In this document: piece after piece, positions 41,511 through 49,722 of the stretch
Numbering within the stretch: position 1 is the stretch's first letter
Layout of the letters: every line of letters starts with the position of its first letter
From: Haloplanus sp. CK5-1
GTDB taxonomy: Archaea > Halobacteriota > Halobacteria > Halobacteriales > Haloferacaceae
DNA: 64,000 bases
NCBI RefSeq assembly: GCF_037201915.1
Contig: NZ_CP147505.1
Coordinates: forward strand, 1,736,001 to 1,800,000
Reading direction: 5' to 3'
The notes under the pieces: generated by a model
What the model saw: the letters and a program-made list of their open reading frames with translations, nothing else
Databases searched by the model: none
What the model was told of the DNA's origin: nothing
Translations under genes and position numbers: made by a program

Positions 41511-41927
41511 ATGGTCTTTGAGTCGACGGTCGCCGGACTCGCTCTGCTGGTCGGCCGCGGGCTGTTCGCGGCCGTGCTGGGTTACCTCGCGCTTGGCAAT
41601 CTCCGCGACCTCGAGGGGACTGTCGAGTACGCCGCACACAAGGGCGCGCCGGCCCCGCAGTTGCTGGTCCCGCTGTCGAGCCTCACGCTGGTCGCGGGGG
41701 CAGCGTCGATACTGCTCGGTGTCTTCCCGCTGGTCGGCGCGCTCCTCGTCATTGGGTTCCTCGTCGGCGTCACGCCGATGATGCACGATTTCTGGGCCCA
41801 AGAGGGGATGGACCGCGAGAACGAGCAGGTCCACTTCCTCAAGAACGTAGGGCTTGCCGGCGCGGCGCTGGTCTTCCTCGCGTTGTCGTCGACCGACTGG
41901 CCGTACGCGGTCGGGCTCACGCTCTGA
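41511..41927 (+). CDS. DoxX-family membrane protein
   Basis: 138 residues with four hydrophobic segments (GLALLVGRGLFAAVLGYLAL, LTLVAGAASILLGVFPLVGALLVIGFLVG, AGAALVFLAL). It has the DoxX landmark MMHDFWAQEG and the following NEQVHFLKN. DoxX/DoxD-like proteins are linked to quinone or thiol redox processes at the membrane. Start taken at ATG 41511. It is the first gene after the divergent HxlR regulator and is followed 38 bases later by a glutathione-transferase-type gene. Confidence 0.85.
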   Translation: MVFESTVAGLALLVGRGLFAAVLGYLALGNLRDLEGTVEYAAHKGAPAPQLLVPLSSLTLVAGAASILLGVFPLVGALLVIGFLVGVTPMMHDFWAQEGMDRENEQVHFLKNVGLAGAALVFLALSSTDWPYAVGLTL

Positions 41928-41965
41928 ACCGGATACGAACTGATACACCACACGATTCCATACCA

Positions 41966-42907
41966 ATGGGACGACTCATCAACGGCGACTGGCTAAGTGA
42001 CGTATCGAACGACGCGCGCACGAACTTCGACTACGAGGAGACCGCGTTCCGCGACGAGATCGGAACCGACCGGCACCCGGCGGACCCGAATCGGTACCAC
42101 CTGTACGTCTCCTGGGCCTGCCCGTGGGCCCATGGGACACTCATGACGAGGGAACTGCTTGGACTGAACGACGCCATCGGTATCAGCGTCGTTGACCCCC
42201 ACCGCCGGGACGACGGCTGGGAGTTCACTCCCAAGAAAGAGGGATGCACGCCCGACCACGTCCACGGCCACGACTACCTGCACGAGGTGTACACCGAGGC
42301 CGCCCCGGAGTACACCGGTCGTGTCTCCGTTCCCGTTCTCTGGGACGAGCGAGCCGGAACCATCGTCAACGAAGAGTCCGACGAGATCATGCGGACGCTC
42401 GCCGACGCCTTCGGCGACGACAGGGACGTCGGCCTGTATCCCGAGGGCCGCCGCGAGGCGATCGACAACTACATCGGCGAACTCTACCGGCCGCTCAACC
42501 GCGGCGTCTACGACGCAGGCTTCGCGGAGACCCAAGACGAGTACGAGGTAGCCGTCGAAACGGTCTTCGACGCACTCGACCGCTGGGAAGCCCACCTCTC
42601 TGACCAACGGTACCTTCTCGGCGACCATCTCACGCTCGCGGACCTCCGACTGTTCGCCACGCTGGTCCGCTTCGATGCGGTCTACCACACCCACTTCAAT
42701 TGTAGCGTCCGTCGCCTCGTGGATTACGAGCATCTCTGGGGGTACACGCAGGACGTCTATCAGACCGGGGGAATTGCCGACACGGTGGCTCTCGACCATA
42801 TCAAGGAACACTACTACCGGAGTCACGAGGACGTGCATCCGACGGGGCTAGTCCCCCTCGGGCCTGATATCGACTTCCAGGCGCCCCACGACCGCGACGA
42901 CCTGTAA
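41966..42907 (+). CDS. Glutathionyl-hydroquinone reductase-like glutathione transferase
   Basis: 313 residues. The N-terminal thioredoxin fold has the Xi-class active site SWACPWAHGTLM with Cys52. FTPKKEGCTPDHVHGHDYLHEVY follows, and then SVPVLWDERAGTIVNEESDEIMRTL with the cis-Pro. The C-terminal helical domain ends HIKEHYYRSHEDVHPTGLVPLGP, typical of YqjG/ECM4-type enzymes that reduce glutathionyl-hydroquinones. Haloarchaea use γ-glutamylcysteine rather than glutathione, so the true thiol substrate is open. Together with DoxX and HxlR it forms a quinone/electrophile detoxification unit. Confidence 0.9.
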   Translation: MGRLINGDWLSDVSNDARTNFDYEETAFRDEIGTDRHPADPNRYHLYVSWACPWAHGTLMTRELLGLNDAIGISVVDPHRRDDGWEFTPKKEGCTPDHVHGHDYLHEVYTEAAPEYTGRVSVPVLWDERAGTIVNEESDEIMRTLADAFGDDRDVGLYPEGRREAIDNYIGELYRPLNRGVYDAGFAETQDEYEVAVETVFDALDRWEAHLSDQRYLLGDHLTLADLRLFATLVRFDAVYHTHFNCSVRRLVDYEHLWGYTQDVYQTGGIADTVALDHIKEHYYRSHEDVHPTGLVPLGPDIDFQAPHDRDDL

Positions 42908-43141
42908 GGTTTGATCGCTGGTCCCGACGGGTCATCCATCATAGCTCACGAGGTCGAGGCAGACGTAGGTCATGTTCACATATTTCAGACACTATAGACC
43001 ACCACTAAACGTGGGCTTGTCAGTGGACTCCCGGTTCTGGCCACTAGAATGAGGCATGGACCGGACAGGCGACCTCAGAGTCGGATGTGTGCCTAGGCTC
43101 GCCACGGTCTAAGTCTCGAGTATCGCCAGTGCTCTGCATTA
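42908..43141. other. Intergenic stretch upstream of repeat copy 3
   Basis: After the glutathione-transferase stop there is no frame of protein-like composition. The stretch is unremarkable until the inverted repeat at 43142. Confidence 0.5.
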
Positions 43142-43183
43142 TTAACCAACGGACTGCAAGGAAGCCCGAGGTATGTTGGTTAA
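43142..43183. repeat. Inverted repeat TTAACCAAC-N24-GTTGGTTAA, copy 3
   Basis: Left arm 43142-43150 and right arm 43175-43183 are exact complements with a 24-base spacer, as in copies 1 and 2. The spacer sequences of the three copies differ, so only the halves and their distance are conserved. It lies about 580 bases before the parA gene. Confidence 0.85.
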
Positions 43184-43657
43184 GACTGTGTCCCACCACA
43201 ACCCCGATGCCAGTCTCGATCGGAAGTCCTTCCGCGCTGGCGAGCCGTGAGTCGATGCCGATTGGCCAACAATCCACCTAGGGCCACCAGATACATCGTG
43301 TGCCCAACAGTTCCAACCAGATTGACACCGGTCGGATGACATAGATCGAGAGCAAGTTGAACCCATGAGAAACCTCCCGGAAGCGGTGGGACACGAGAGA
43401 GTGGAGAGACTGCAAAGCCTGTCTTCCCAGTACTTGAGATTCTTTGTTTTTAATCGAAGGTAGATGTCAGTCTACCTACTGTGAACTCCGAGACGTGATG
43501 CGAGAGGTCTCTAGTTACGTTGATTTCAATGTTTACACCCCGATCCGACTCCATCAGGACTCTTTCAAACATGGCCGGTGACGCCTTGCCCGACTCACGA
43601 ACGTACCTTGAGCTGTACTAAGTAACTGATCTGAACAGTTATACTATATTGTTAATT
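43184..43657. other. Intergenic stretch between repeat copy 3 and the partition region
   Basis: About 470 bases with only short frames of unconvincing composition. GC falls towards the parA side. Nothing was identified. Confidence 0.5.
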
Positions 43658-43697
43658 GGTATAGCTAGAAAGTCCAGCTATACTTTGTAGCTATACC
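43658..43697. promoter_or_regulatory. Iteron-like TATAGCT sites upstream of parA (candidate centromere/operator)
   Basis: GGTATAGCT at 43658-43666, AGCTATAC at 43676-43683 and AGCTATACC at 43689-43697 are direct and inverted copies of one 8-9 base unit. They sit in a very AT-rich block running to the parA TATA box (TTTATA at 43736-43741). Partition systems often have such repeats as the site where the DNA-binding partner assembles and represses the operon. Confidence 0.55.
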
Positions 43698-43765
43698 ATT
43701 TAGATATACCTACTAACTATATCGTCTGACTTAGCTTTATAATGGACCCACCGCTTGTAGTGCTC

Positions 43766-44605
43766 ATGTTAGCTTATACGACGTACTCGGAGGCTGGGGG
43801 CGTGGGCAAGTCCACGCTCGCGGCCAATCTGGCAGTCGCCGATGCACGGGAAGATCGAGACGTACTCGTCATCGATCTCGATCCACAGGAAGCGTCGGTT
43901 TCTCATCTCTTGGACGTCGGCACGCACAGAGACGATCCCAAGGCCGACTCACTGGTTCGGCATATGGTCGAACGGAAGCGCGGACCGTTCGAGGAGCTCG
44001 TTGAATCGAGCGAAGGGGTCGATGTGATCCCCGCTCACAACAGCCTCGAACGTCTAAACAAGCACCTCGCCAGGCGTGAAGAAGAGGCCAACGACTTCGG
44101 CGAGAACTGGAATCGCAACGTCCAGTTGCTTCGTGTCCTCCGAGAGAACGACATCCACGAACGATACGACACCCTGATTGTGGATCCCCCAGCGACGGCA
44201 GACGTTAAACTGTATAACGCTATACACACCACGCGATCACTCATCGTTCCGTTCGAACCGTCTGGAAAAGGGCGCAAGTCGGTTGACGGACTGGAAGATC
44301 TCGTCCCTGGGTTGGAGAAGAACCTCGACATCAATGTGGGCGTACTCGCTATCGTCCCGAACCGATTCAAAGGGACCAACGACCAGCAGGACATGCTCAA
44401 CGAGATGCGGTCACACGAGTACGACATCCCGGTCGTACTGAAAGAACGCGGGTCTCTCTTCGAAGGTTGTTGGCGACAGCAGTGCTCTGCATTCAAATAC
44501 GTTGAGGAACACCGTGATAGACAGAGAGACTACGAATCGGAGACATTGGAGCGCTTGGAAACGCTGGCTGATCACCTGCGAAAGACAGTGGAGGCCCCAG
44601 CATGA
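43766..44605 (+). CDS. parA: ParA-type partition ATPase
   Basis: 279 residues from the ATG of MLAYTTYSEAGGVGKSTLAANLA, which is 25 bases after a TTTATA box. The deviant Walker A is SEAGGVGKST, where the usual signature Lys is Glu, as in other haloarchaeal ParA/Soj proteins I recall. VLVIDLDPQEASVSHLL and DTLIVDPPATADVKLYNAI are the switch regions. ParA uses ATP on DNA to move plasmid copies apart. The next gene overlaps by 4 bases and encodes its probable partner. An upstream start at 43742 would add 8 residues and overlap the promoter. Confidence 0.9.
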   Translation: MLAYTTYSEAGGVGKSTLAANLAVADAREDRDVLVIDLDPQEASVSHLLDVGTHRDDPKADSLVRHMVERKRGPFEELVESSEGVDVIPAHNSLERLNKHLARREEEANDFGENWNRNVQLLRVLRENDIHERYDTLIVDPPATADVKLYNAIHTTRSLIVPFEPSGKGRKSVDGLEDLVPGLEKNLDINVGVLAIVPNRFKGTNDQQDMLNEMRSHEYDIPVVLKERGSLFEGCWRQQCSAFKYVEEHRDRQRDYESETLERLETLADHLRKTVEAPA

Positions 44606-45003
44606 AATCCGGTGCCGGAGACGACCCATTCGCAGAAGATAGTTCTCTGGACGAGAGTAGCGATATGTCCGATAGGGACGACGAACCATTAGATGACGAC
44701 GGGACGTCGGAATCTTCGGCTGAGGAGAAAAGTGCAATAGCATCTCGAAGGCAGACTCAAACTCAGACTCTCCCTTATAAATACCAGCGCGACTCAGTCA
44801 AGCAGGGACGAAATCAACAACCAGTCTTTCTCCAGTCTTCCACGGAGGATCTAATCGAAGAGACGATAGACAACATCGAAGGTCGATTCGACGAAGACAT
44901 CTACAAGACTGATGTCGTTGAGGCGATGTTGGTAGCTGGTGGTGAAGGGACGACTCCAGAGGCTGTACTCCAACGGTGGGGATACGGAATGAAGAATCGC
45001 TGA
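44602..45003 (+). CDS. ParA partner protein, probable ribbon-helix-helix-type DNA binder
   Basis: 133 residues overlapping parA by ATGA. The first 50 residues are an acidic disordered tail. The second half, LPYKYQRDSVKQGRNQQPVFLQ followed by EETIDNIEGRFDEDIYKTDVVEAMLVAG, looks like a small dimeric DNA-binding domain. Haloarchaeal plasmids commonly have such a protein directly after ParA in place of a true ParB. It likely binds the TATAGCT sites upstream. Not recognised as a named family. Confidence 0.72.
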   Translation: MKSGAGDDPFAEDSSLDESSDMSDRDDEPLDDDGTSESSAEEKSAIASRRQTQTQTLPYKYQRDSVKQGRNQQPVFLQSSTEDLIEETIDNIEGRFDEDIYKTDVVEAMLVAGGEGTTPEAVLQRWGYGMKNR

Positions 45004-45293
45004 CTCGGCCAGTCTAACGCAGACCCGGTCAAAATCTGGAATTCCAATATGTAACTGCGCCGTTCTTTGACCGAAGCTGCGAACAACTTGCGACTCGATC
45101 ACCGGTGATGAGTATTCGGAAGACGCGTCTTAGCTTTGATATAGCTTTATATGGTTTATATTCTTGAATATAAGCGATACAACCCATAGAACCGGTGAAA
45201 TCAGCTAATTAGAGCTTTGATGATTTACTATGTCTTAGCCCACAAAGACACACTAAATTGAAGTAGGTACCCGCCGTCCGTGACTCCAACTCA
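45004..45293. other. AT-rich gap after the partition operon
   Basis: No gene is seen. The stretch contains TAGCTTTGATATAGCTTTATATGG at about 45132-45155, related to the TATAGCT sites upstream of parA, and could be a second partner-binding region. Confidence 0.45.
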
Positions 45294-46427
45294 ATGACCA
45301 TCGACAAGAGTGGGTGTTCAACCGCCGGAATTGACCTCGAAACTGCTATCGAGGCTCGACTGGCCAGTCTCGACTCGGGCAACTACCGAGCGAACAACCG
45401 GCTCATCCTCAGCACCTTCGCGGAGTACCTAAGGAATCACCGTGACGTCACGGCTCTCGCGGACTTGGAGGTCATCGACTGCCGCCGATACGCTCAGCAC
45501 CTCCGAGAGCGTGTCCATAATGAGGGGGACGACCTCTCGGCGGCCTCGGCTCACGCGAACGGGCCCTACTTCACGATCGTCCGGGCATTCCTCGGTTGGT
45601 GCGTTGACGACGAGCGCATTGAGTCAAACCCTGCTCGACCGAACCGTGTCAAGGAGGCACTCCCAGAATACCACGGGGATCACGACCGACAGTTCTGGTC
45701 GGTAGAGGCTCGGGAAGCGCTGCTCAACTTCGTAAGCGAACGGGCGCACGCCGCGCTCAACGAGTCAGCGGACGCCCGCGAACAAGCCTTCCGAGATCGA
45801 GCTATCGTGACGATGCTCGCTCTCACGGGTGCCCGTGGAGCGGAACTGTTCGCCGATCCTCGCGACGACCATCGGAGCGGCCTCAAGTGGAACCATGTCG
45901 ACCTCGAAAAGGGGATTGCTACCGTCTTCGGCAAGACACGGGAACGCCAGCCGATACCTCTCACTGATCGCGTCGTCGAGAGTCTTGAGCAGTATCAAAA
46001 AGTGCTTGACCCAGCCACCGAGGATTGGCCGGTGTTTCCGACTCGTCACCATGCTTCGCTCGCGAGAGCAGCTGAGGAGGGTCTCGAAGCCCAAGGATGG
46101 AGTGCGGATGATATCGAGGCGAAGCTAGCGGCCTCAACGTCAATGGAGACCATCCGGGAGCATGAAATCGCGCCGCCAGCGCTTTCCAAAAATGGAGTAC
46201 GATCGTTGATGAAGCGTCTCTGTGACGCTGCTGACATTGATATCGACGGCGAGTATCTCAAGCCACATGGTGGTCGACGTGGACTGGGGAGTGATCTCTA
46301 CGCACGGGATGCCGAACTCGCACAAGAGCTTCTCCGGCACGAATCGATCGAGACTACCCACGAGTCCTATCGGGAGCAGAACGTCATTGAACGGCGAGAG
46401 AGACTAGAACGGGCGCTCAACGAGTAG
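45294..46427 (+). CDS. Tyrosine recombinase (XerC/integrase family)
   Basis: 377 residues. The core-binding SAM-like domain fills about 1-130 (NYRANNRLILSTFAEYLRNH). The catalytic domain has TGARGAELF for Arg I, KPHGGRRGLG for HxxR and LLRHESIETTHESYREQ for the last His and the Tyr nucleophile, so the catalytic set is complete. Such enzymes integrate plasmids or resolve their dimers. It follows the partition genes, which favours a resolution role. It is only distantly related to the two integrases at 53.5 and 56.2 kb. An inverted repeat follows its stop. Confidence 0.9.
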   Translation: MTIDKSGCSTAGIDLETAIEARLASLDSGNYRANNRLILSTFAEYLRNHRDVTALADLEVIDCRRYAQHLRERVHNEGDDLSAASAHANGPYFTIVRAFLGWCVDDERIESNPARPNRVKEALPEYHGDHDRQFWSVEAREALLNFVSERAHAALNESADAREQAFRDRAIVTMLALTGARGAELFADPRDDHRSGLKWNHVDLEKGIATVFGKTRERQPIPLTDRVVESLEQYQKVLDPATEDWPVFPTRHHASLARAAEEGLEAQGWSADDIEAKLAASTSMETIREHEIAPPALSKNGVRSLMKRLCDAADIDIDGEYLKPHGGRRGLGSDLYARDAELAQELLRHESIETTHESYREQNVIERRERLERALNE

Positions 46428-46457
46428 CCAGAACCCCGCGTCAGTGTTTTCAAATTT

Positions 46458-46498
46458 AGTTACCCCACAAATGAGATTGTACGCTTCGTGGGGTAACT
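46458..46498. repeat. Inverted repeat AGTTACCCCAC-N19-GTGGGGTAACT after the integrase
   Basis: Perfect 11-base arms (46458-46468 and 46488-46498) separated by 19 bases, 30 bases after the integrase stop. The location fits a recombination core site or a transcription end. The arms loosely resemble TTAACCAAC but the spacing differs. Confidence 0.6.
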
Positions 46499-46824
46499 CA
46501 GAAATTTCGGCAAGGATGTCGTCATTACCGGCTCAATAGAGCGTGCTCATTAGATAAGATGTGTTTGAGTTCGAACGTCTCGCCATCGCGAACCGAGTCG
46601 ACATTCCACTGCCTGCAGTATCGAAGTATGAGACCATGCCTGGAAGTCCTCGATATGAGGTGTGACTGCCTCTCCATAATTCGGACAACAGGTCGCGACC
46701 AGCAGGTTTTGGAGCACTGACTGCCCATCGGCCTGGTGCAAAACACAGGCTCGATCACCGTGTGGGTGCTACCCTGCCAAGCATAGGAGGTCAGTCGTCA
46801 TGAGGAGGTCTTGTAGGCCAATAG
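46499..46824. other. Intergenic stretch without a recognisable gene
   Basis: Several short frames overlap on the minus strand, but none has a consistent protein-like composition. The region is probably debris between the integrase and the small membrane protein operon. Confidence 0.45.
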
Positions 46825-46986
46825 ATGGTGGCGGCTGGGTCATACAGCGAAGTCAACATACCGCTCTGGCTTCGGGGCCGAGTTCAAGAAACTCAGTCGG
46901 AGATTTTCGAGCTCCGTCGCCTCGTTGCGGCCCTCGTGCTCTTGGGTCTCGTCTTCGTGGCGCTCGCAATCCTCCTTCTGGCATGA
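46825..46986 (+). CDS. Small single-helix membrane protein coupled to the XseB-like gene
   Basis: 53 residues: MVAAGSYSEVNIPLWLRGRV, a helical RVQETQSEIFELRRL segment, then one transmembrane helix VAALVLLGLVFVALAILLLA at the end. Its TGA overlaps the ATG of the next gene (ATGA). The upstream start is uncertain; the hydrophobic end and the overlap make it likely to be real. The function is unknown. Confidence 0.5.
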   Translation: MVAAGSYSEVNIPLWLRGRVQETQSEIFELRRLVAALVLLGLVFVALAILLLA

Positions 46987-47162
46987 TCGACGACATCGAC
47001 GCCAAGATCGACCGCTTCGGGTGGATCATCGACCAACTCGAACACGACAACGTCCCGCTCAAGGGTACCACGGAATTCCACGACGAGGGCCGCGAGATGC
47101 TGGCCGAACTCAACGCGGCGCTTGCACTTGACGACGAGACTGCCGACGAGGGCCTCAACTGA
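46983..47162 (+). CDS. Exonuclease VII small subunit-like protein (XseB)
   Basis: 59 residues. IDDIDAKIDRFGWIIDQLEH then FHDEGREMLAELNAALALDD has the two-helix XseB pattern (a LExIVxxLE-type helix, a turn, and a GxxLLxxCxxxL-type helix). XseB binds and supports the XseA nuclease subunit, but no xseA is present here. Instead it overlaps a small membrane protein gene. It may be an orphan subunit or a protein that borrowed the fold. Confidence 0.55.
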   Translation: MIDDIDAKIDRFGWIIDQLEHDNVPLKGTTEFHDEGREMLAELNAALALDDETADEGLN

Positions 47163-47281
47163 GTCTGACCGCTGCCCCTACCGTGGTCGAACCGGTGTGC
47201 TGGGGGACACCCACCGCAGACTGTGCCGTCACACGATGAGTGTGGGTTGCTCCGAGCACCCACCGGGACTGCGGTGGAACA

Positions 47282-47617
47282 TTATGGGGTGTCGTCGGCG
47301 CCGACGTCGACAGCGCCGTCGTCGGGCGCCTCGTCCTCGGCATCGGCCGCCGTTACCGCAATGTCGTCGATCGTGTAATCCTTCCGGCTGAGGCGCTCGG
47401 CGATCAGCCACTTCCGGAGGCGATCGAGCTGGTCCCAGTGGAGGTGGGCCGGTGGGTCCGCGGCCAGCGCGTCGAACTGCTCGACGACGACGGTATTGGC
47501 GAAGCGCGTGGATTTGTCGCACACCGGGCAGGTTCGGGAGAGGTGTGACACGTCGAATTCACGCGTCACTCTTTCCTCCAGACACTCGATACAGCGATAC
47601 TCTGAGGAGCGACTCAC
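47282..47617 (-). CDS. Zinc-finger protein of a haloarchaeal plasmid-associated family
   Basis: 111 residues from a GTG (SRSSEYRCIECLEERVTREF follows). Two CxxC pairs, CIEC and CPVC, form one zinc finger with HLSRT between them. The second half is acidic, ending in AEDEAPDDGAVDVGADDTP. I have the impression of similar proteins on haloarchaeal plasmids, with VNTAVYEQF-like text after the finger as here (ANTVVVEQFDAL). The function is unknown. Confidence 0.65.
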   Translation of the reverse strand: MSRSSEYRCIECLEERVTREFDVSHLSRTCPVCDKSTRFANTVVVEQFDALAADPPAHLHWDQLDRLRKWLIAERLSRKDYTIDDIAVTAADAEDEAPDDGAVDVGADDTP

Positions 47618-47885
47618 ACACGCTGTACGGACCCAACGGGCTTGTATGCCGGGATGTTGTCGTGTGTATCTTGGTACGCCGTCGGGATCGGACACGAGCG
47701 CCGTGTGCTCGTGGACCAGCCAGCACACGTCGTCGGCTGCTGCTGCGTCGCGTCCTAGGTGAGGCCTGCGTGGGTGGCGTCGCACCTGTCGCCACCCGAC
47801 ATTAGTGTGTGGAGACGTACCATAACACGAGATGCGATTCAATCCCGGCCGGACGCTCCGCGGCCTCTACAGACGGGTCAACCCC

Positions 47886-48512
47886 ATGACGCTCACCCCA
47901 GCAACCATCCGCGACTACGATGCGCAGGCGGCTGACCGCGAGACGACCGACACGGCGACGTTCGGCCTCGGCTGTTTCTGGGGGCCGGATGCGCGGTTCG
48001 GTGCGATGGACGGCGTGGTCCGCACACGTGTCGGGTACGCCGGGGGGACGACATCCGACCCCTCGTATCACGCGCTCGGTGATCACACGGAGGTCGTGCA
48101 GGTTGACTTCGATCCGGCCGTGGTCTCGTATCGCACCCTCGTCGAAACCGTGTGTCAGCACCACCCTCTGCACACACAGCCACAGAAACCGCAGTACCAA
48201 CATCTCGTCCTCCCGTCCACACCCAGCCAGCGGGCGACCATCGGCGCGGTCCTTGCGGACCTCGGCGAAACCGCCACAAGCGTCGACACGCGGATCGAAC
48301 GCCTCTCGCAATTCTATCCGGCTGAGACCTATCATCAGAAGTATCGCCTTCGCTCGGCGACGGCGTTCGTGGATGCGTTCGACGCGGCGAGGTACACCGA
48401 CGAGGATTTTCGTGACTCCCCCATCGCGGCGACGCTGAACGGGTACGTCGCAGGACATAACGTCAACCTTGATGTGGAGCTGCCGCCCCCCGACCAACAC
48501 GCGTCGGGATGA
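47886..48512 (+). CDS. msrA: Peptide methionine sulfoxide reductase MsrA
   Basis: 208 residues. The catalytic GCFWGPDARF (Cys30) is followed by VGYAGGTTSDPSYHALGDHTE, and the usual QFYPAETYHQKY segment is seen near 150. The enzyme repairs oxidised methionine using thioredoxin. No resolving Cys is obvious in the C-terminal tail. The start at 47886 is typical; an upstream in-frame ATG at 47832 would add an Arg-rich stretch untypical of MsrA. It is divergent from the zinc-finger gene. Confidence 0.9.
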   Translation: MTLTPATIRDYDAQAADRETTDTATFGLGCFWGPDARFGAMDGVVRTRVGYAGGTTSDPSYHALGDHTEVVQVDFDPAVVSYRTLVETVCQHHPLHTQPQKPQYQHLVLPSTPSQRATIGAVLADLGETATSVDTRIERLSQFYPAETYHQKYRLRSATAFVDAFDAARYTDEDFRDSPIAATLNGYVAGHNVNLDVELPPPDQHASG

Positions 48513-48588
48513 CCCATACCCTCTCCTGAGTTAGCTGCTGGGCCGCAGACAGCACGTCACGTACTCTCTAGAGGTGGACCAACTACGA

Positions 48589-49722
48589 CTATCCGGACGT
48601 CTCCAGTTGCTGATCGGCGCACCATTCGTACAACTCGTCTTTGAGTTCCTCCGACGTCGCACCGAATAGTGTCCCGAGCCGCCAGCCAAGGTTTTCCCAC
48701 GTCAGCCGACGTAACACGTCGTCGCCCATCTCCGTACCATCGACAGCGTTCTGCCACCCGACCTTGAACCGTCCTCGACGGTAGTTTGCGTCCGGATCGA
48801 CGGTTCGGACATCGTCCTCGTAGACCAACGCCGAAACCGACTGGGAAGGACTCGATGCCTCGACTGACGCACTCTCGGATGGAGTGAAGCGACTGCGGTC
48901 GAGTGCGTCGGCCTCCGCATGCAACCCACCCTGCGGGGTAAAGATGACTTCCAGTGGCGTGTGGTCCGAGAGGTCGTCGTACTCGTGGAGATACGTCGCC
49001 TCGGTGGCGTTTAATTGCTGACTGGCGAAGACGTGATCGAACCGCCGTGGGAACTCGTTGCCTTGATTGGTGGCCACCCAGCTGTACGCGTCGTCACCAT
49101 ACCCGTTGACATCCCGATACGCATCCGTGAGATCGTACGCTGCTAAGTCAACCATCACACTCCGTTCCGCTTTGATCCAGGCGTCGTCGCTACCCCAGAC
49201 CGTCACGTCACCTGTCTCACTTTCTTCCTTCGGGGAATTGAAATCACCGCAGAGAAATCGGTAGTCCGGTGGATCCTCAACGGCGAGTCGGTCGTGGATC
49301 GCCCTGAACATCTCGGGTTTTGTCTCTCCGTACTGACTCCCCGGAAGGATGTGCACGGTGTGGCCTTCGACGCGGCCGAACGGAGTGAAAAACTCCGCGG
49401 AGAGTGCCTGATGCTGATACGGCATCTCGAAGGTTTCGGGTGGCAACACTCGGAACGGCCACCGACTGGCGAACGCACAGCCGGACCCGTTCCCCGGGTC
49501 GTCACGCCGAAACTCGTGACTATGCGCGGTGTATTCGAATCCGTGCTGGCGTAGCAGTTGCCGTGGTCGACGACTCGCTTTCACACCGACTTCTTGTAAT
49601 GCGACGATATCCGGCTCCCGGTCTTGGAGGGCCGTCAGTTGGTCCGTGAAGCGACTGATTGACGCCCGTTCGACGTTCCACGTGACGAGCCGCAATTGGT
49701 CATCTACCTCGTCGCGAGTCAT
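48589..49722 (-). CDS. Endonuclease/exonuclease/phosphatase family protein
   Basis: 377 residues. EEP motifs: VTWNVERAS (residues 13-21), IVALQEVG, FLCGDFNSPKEES and LSDHTPLEVIF, all with their metal or catalytic residues. The C-terminal 110 residues are an extra acidic helical domain after the nuclease (FKVGWQNAVDGTEMGDDVLRRLTWENLGWRLG). Possible roles are nucleic acid repair or phosphodiester cleavage of a small substrate. The C-terminal region resembles a DNA/ligand-binding accessory domain that I cannot name. Confidence 0.82.
   Translation of the reverse strand: MTRDEVDDQLRLVTWNVERASISRFTDQLTALQDREPDIVALQEVGVKASRRPRQLLRQHGFEYTAHSHEFRRDDPGNGSGCAFASRWPFRVLPPETFEMPYQHQALSAEFFTPFGRVEGHTVHILPGSQYGETKPEMFRAIHDRLAVEDPPDYRFLCGDFNSPKEESETGDVTVWGSDDAWIKAERSVMVDLAAYDLTDAYRDVNGYGDDAYSWVATNQGNEFPRRFDHVFASQQLNATEATYLHEYDDLSDHTPLEVIFTPQGGLHAEADALDRSRFTPSESASVEASSPSQSVSALVYEDDVRTVDPDANYRRGRFKVGWQNAVDGTEMGDDVLRRLTWENLGWRLGTLFGATSEELKDELYEWCADQQLETSG

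Noticed and set aside
46525-46758. Minus-strand frame after the integrase
   Set aside because: Three overlapping short frames of unconvincing composition; no motif and no plausible promoter.
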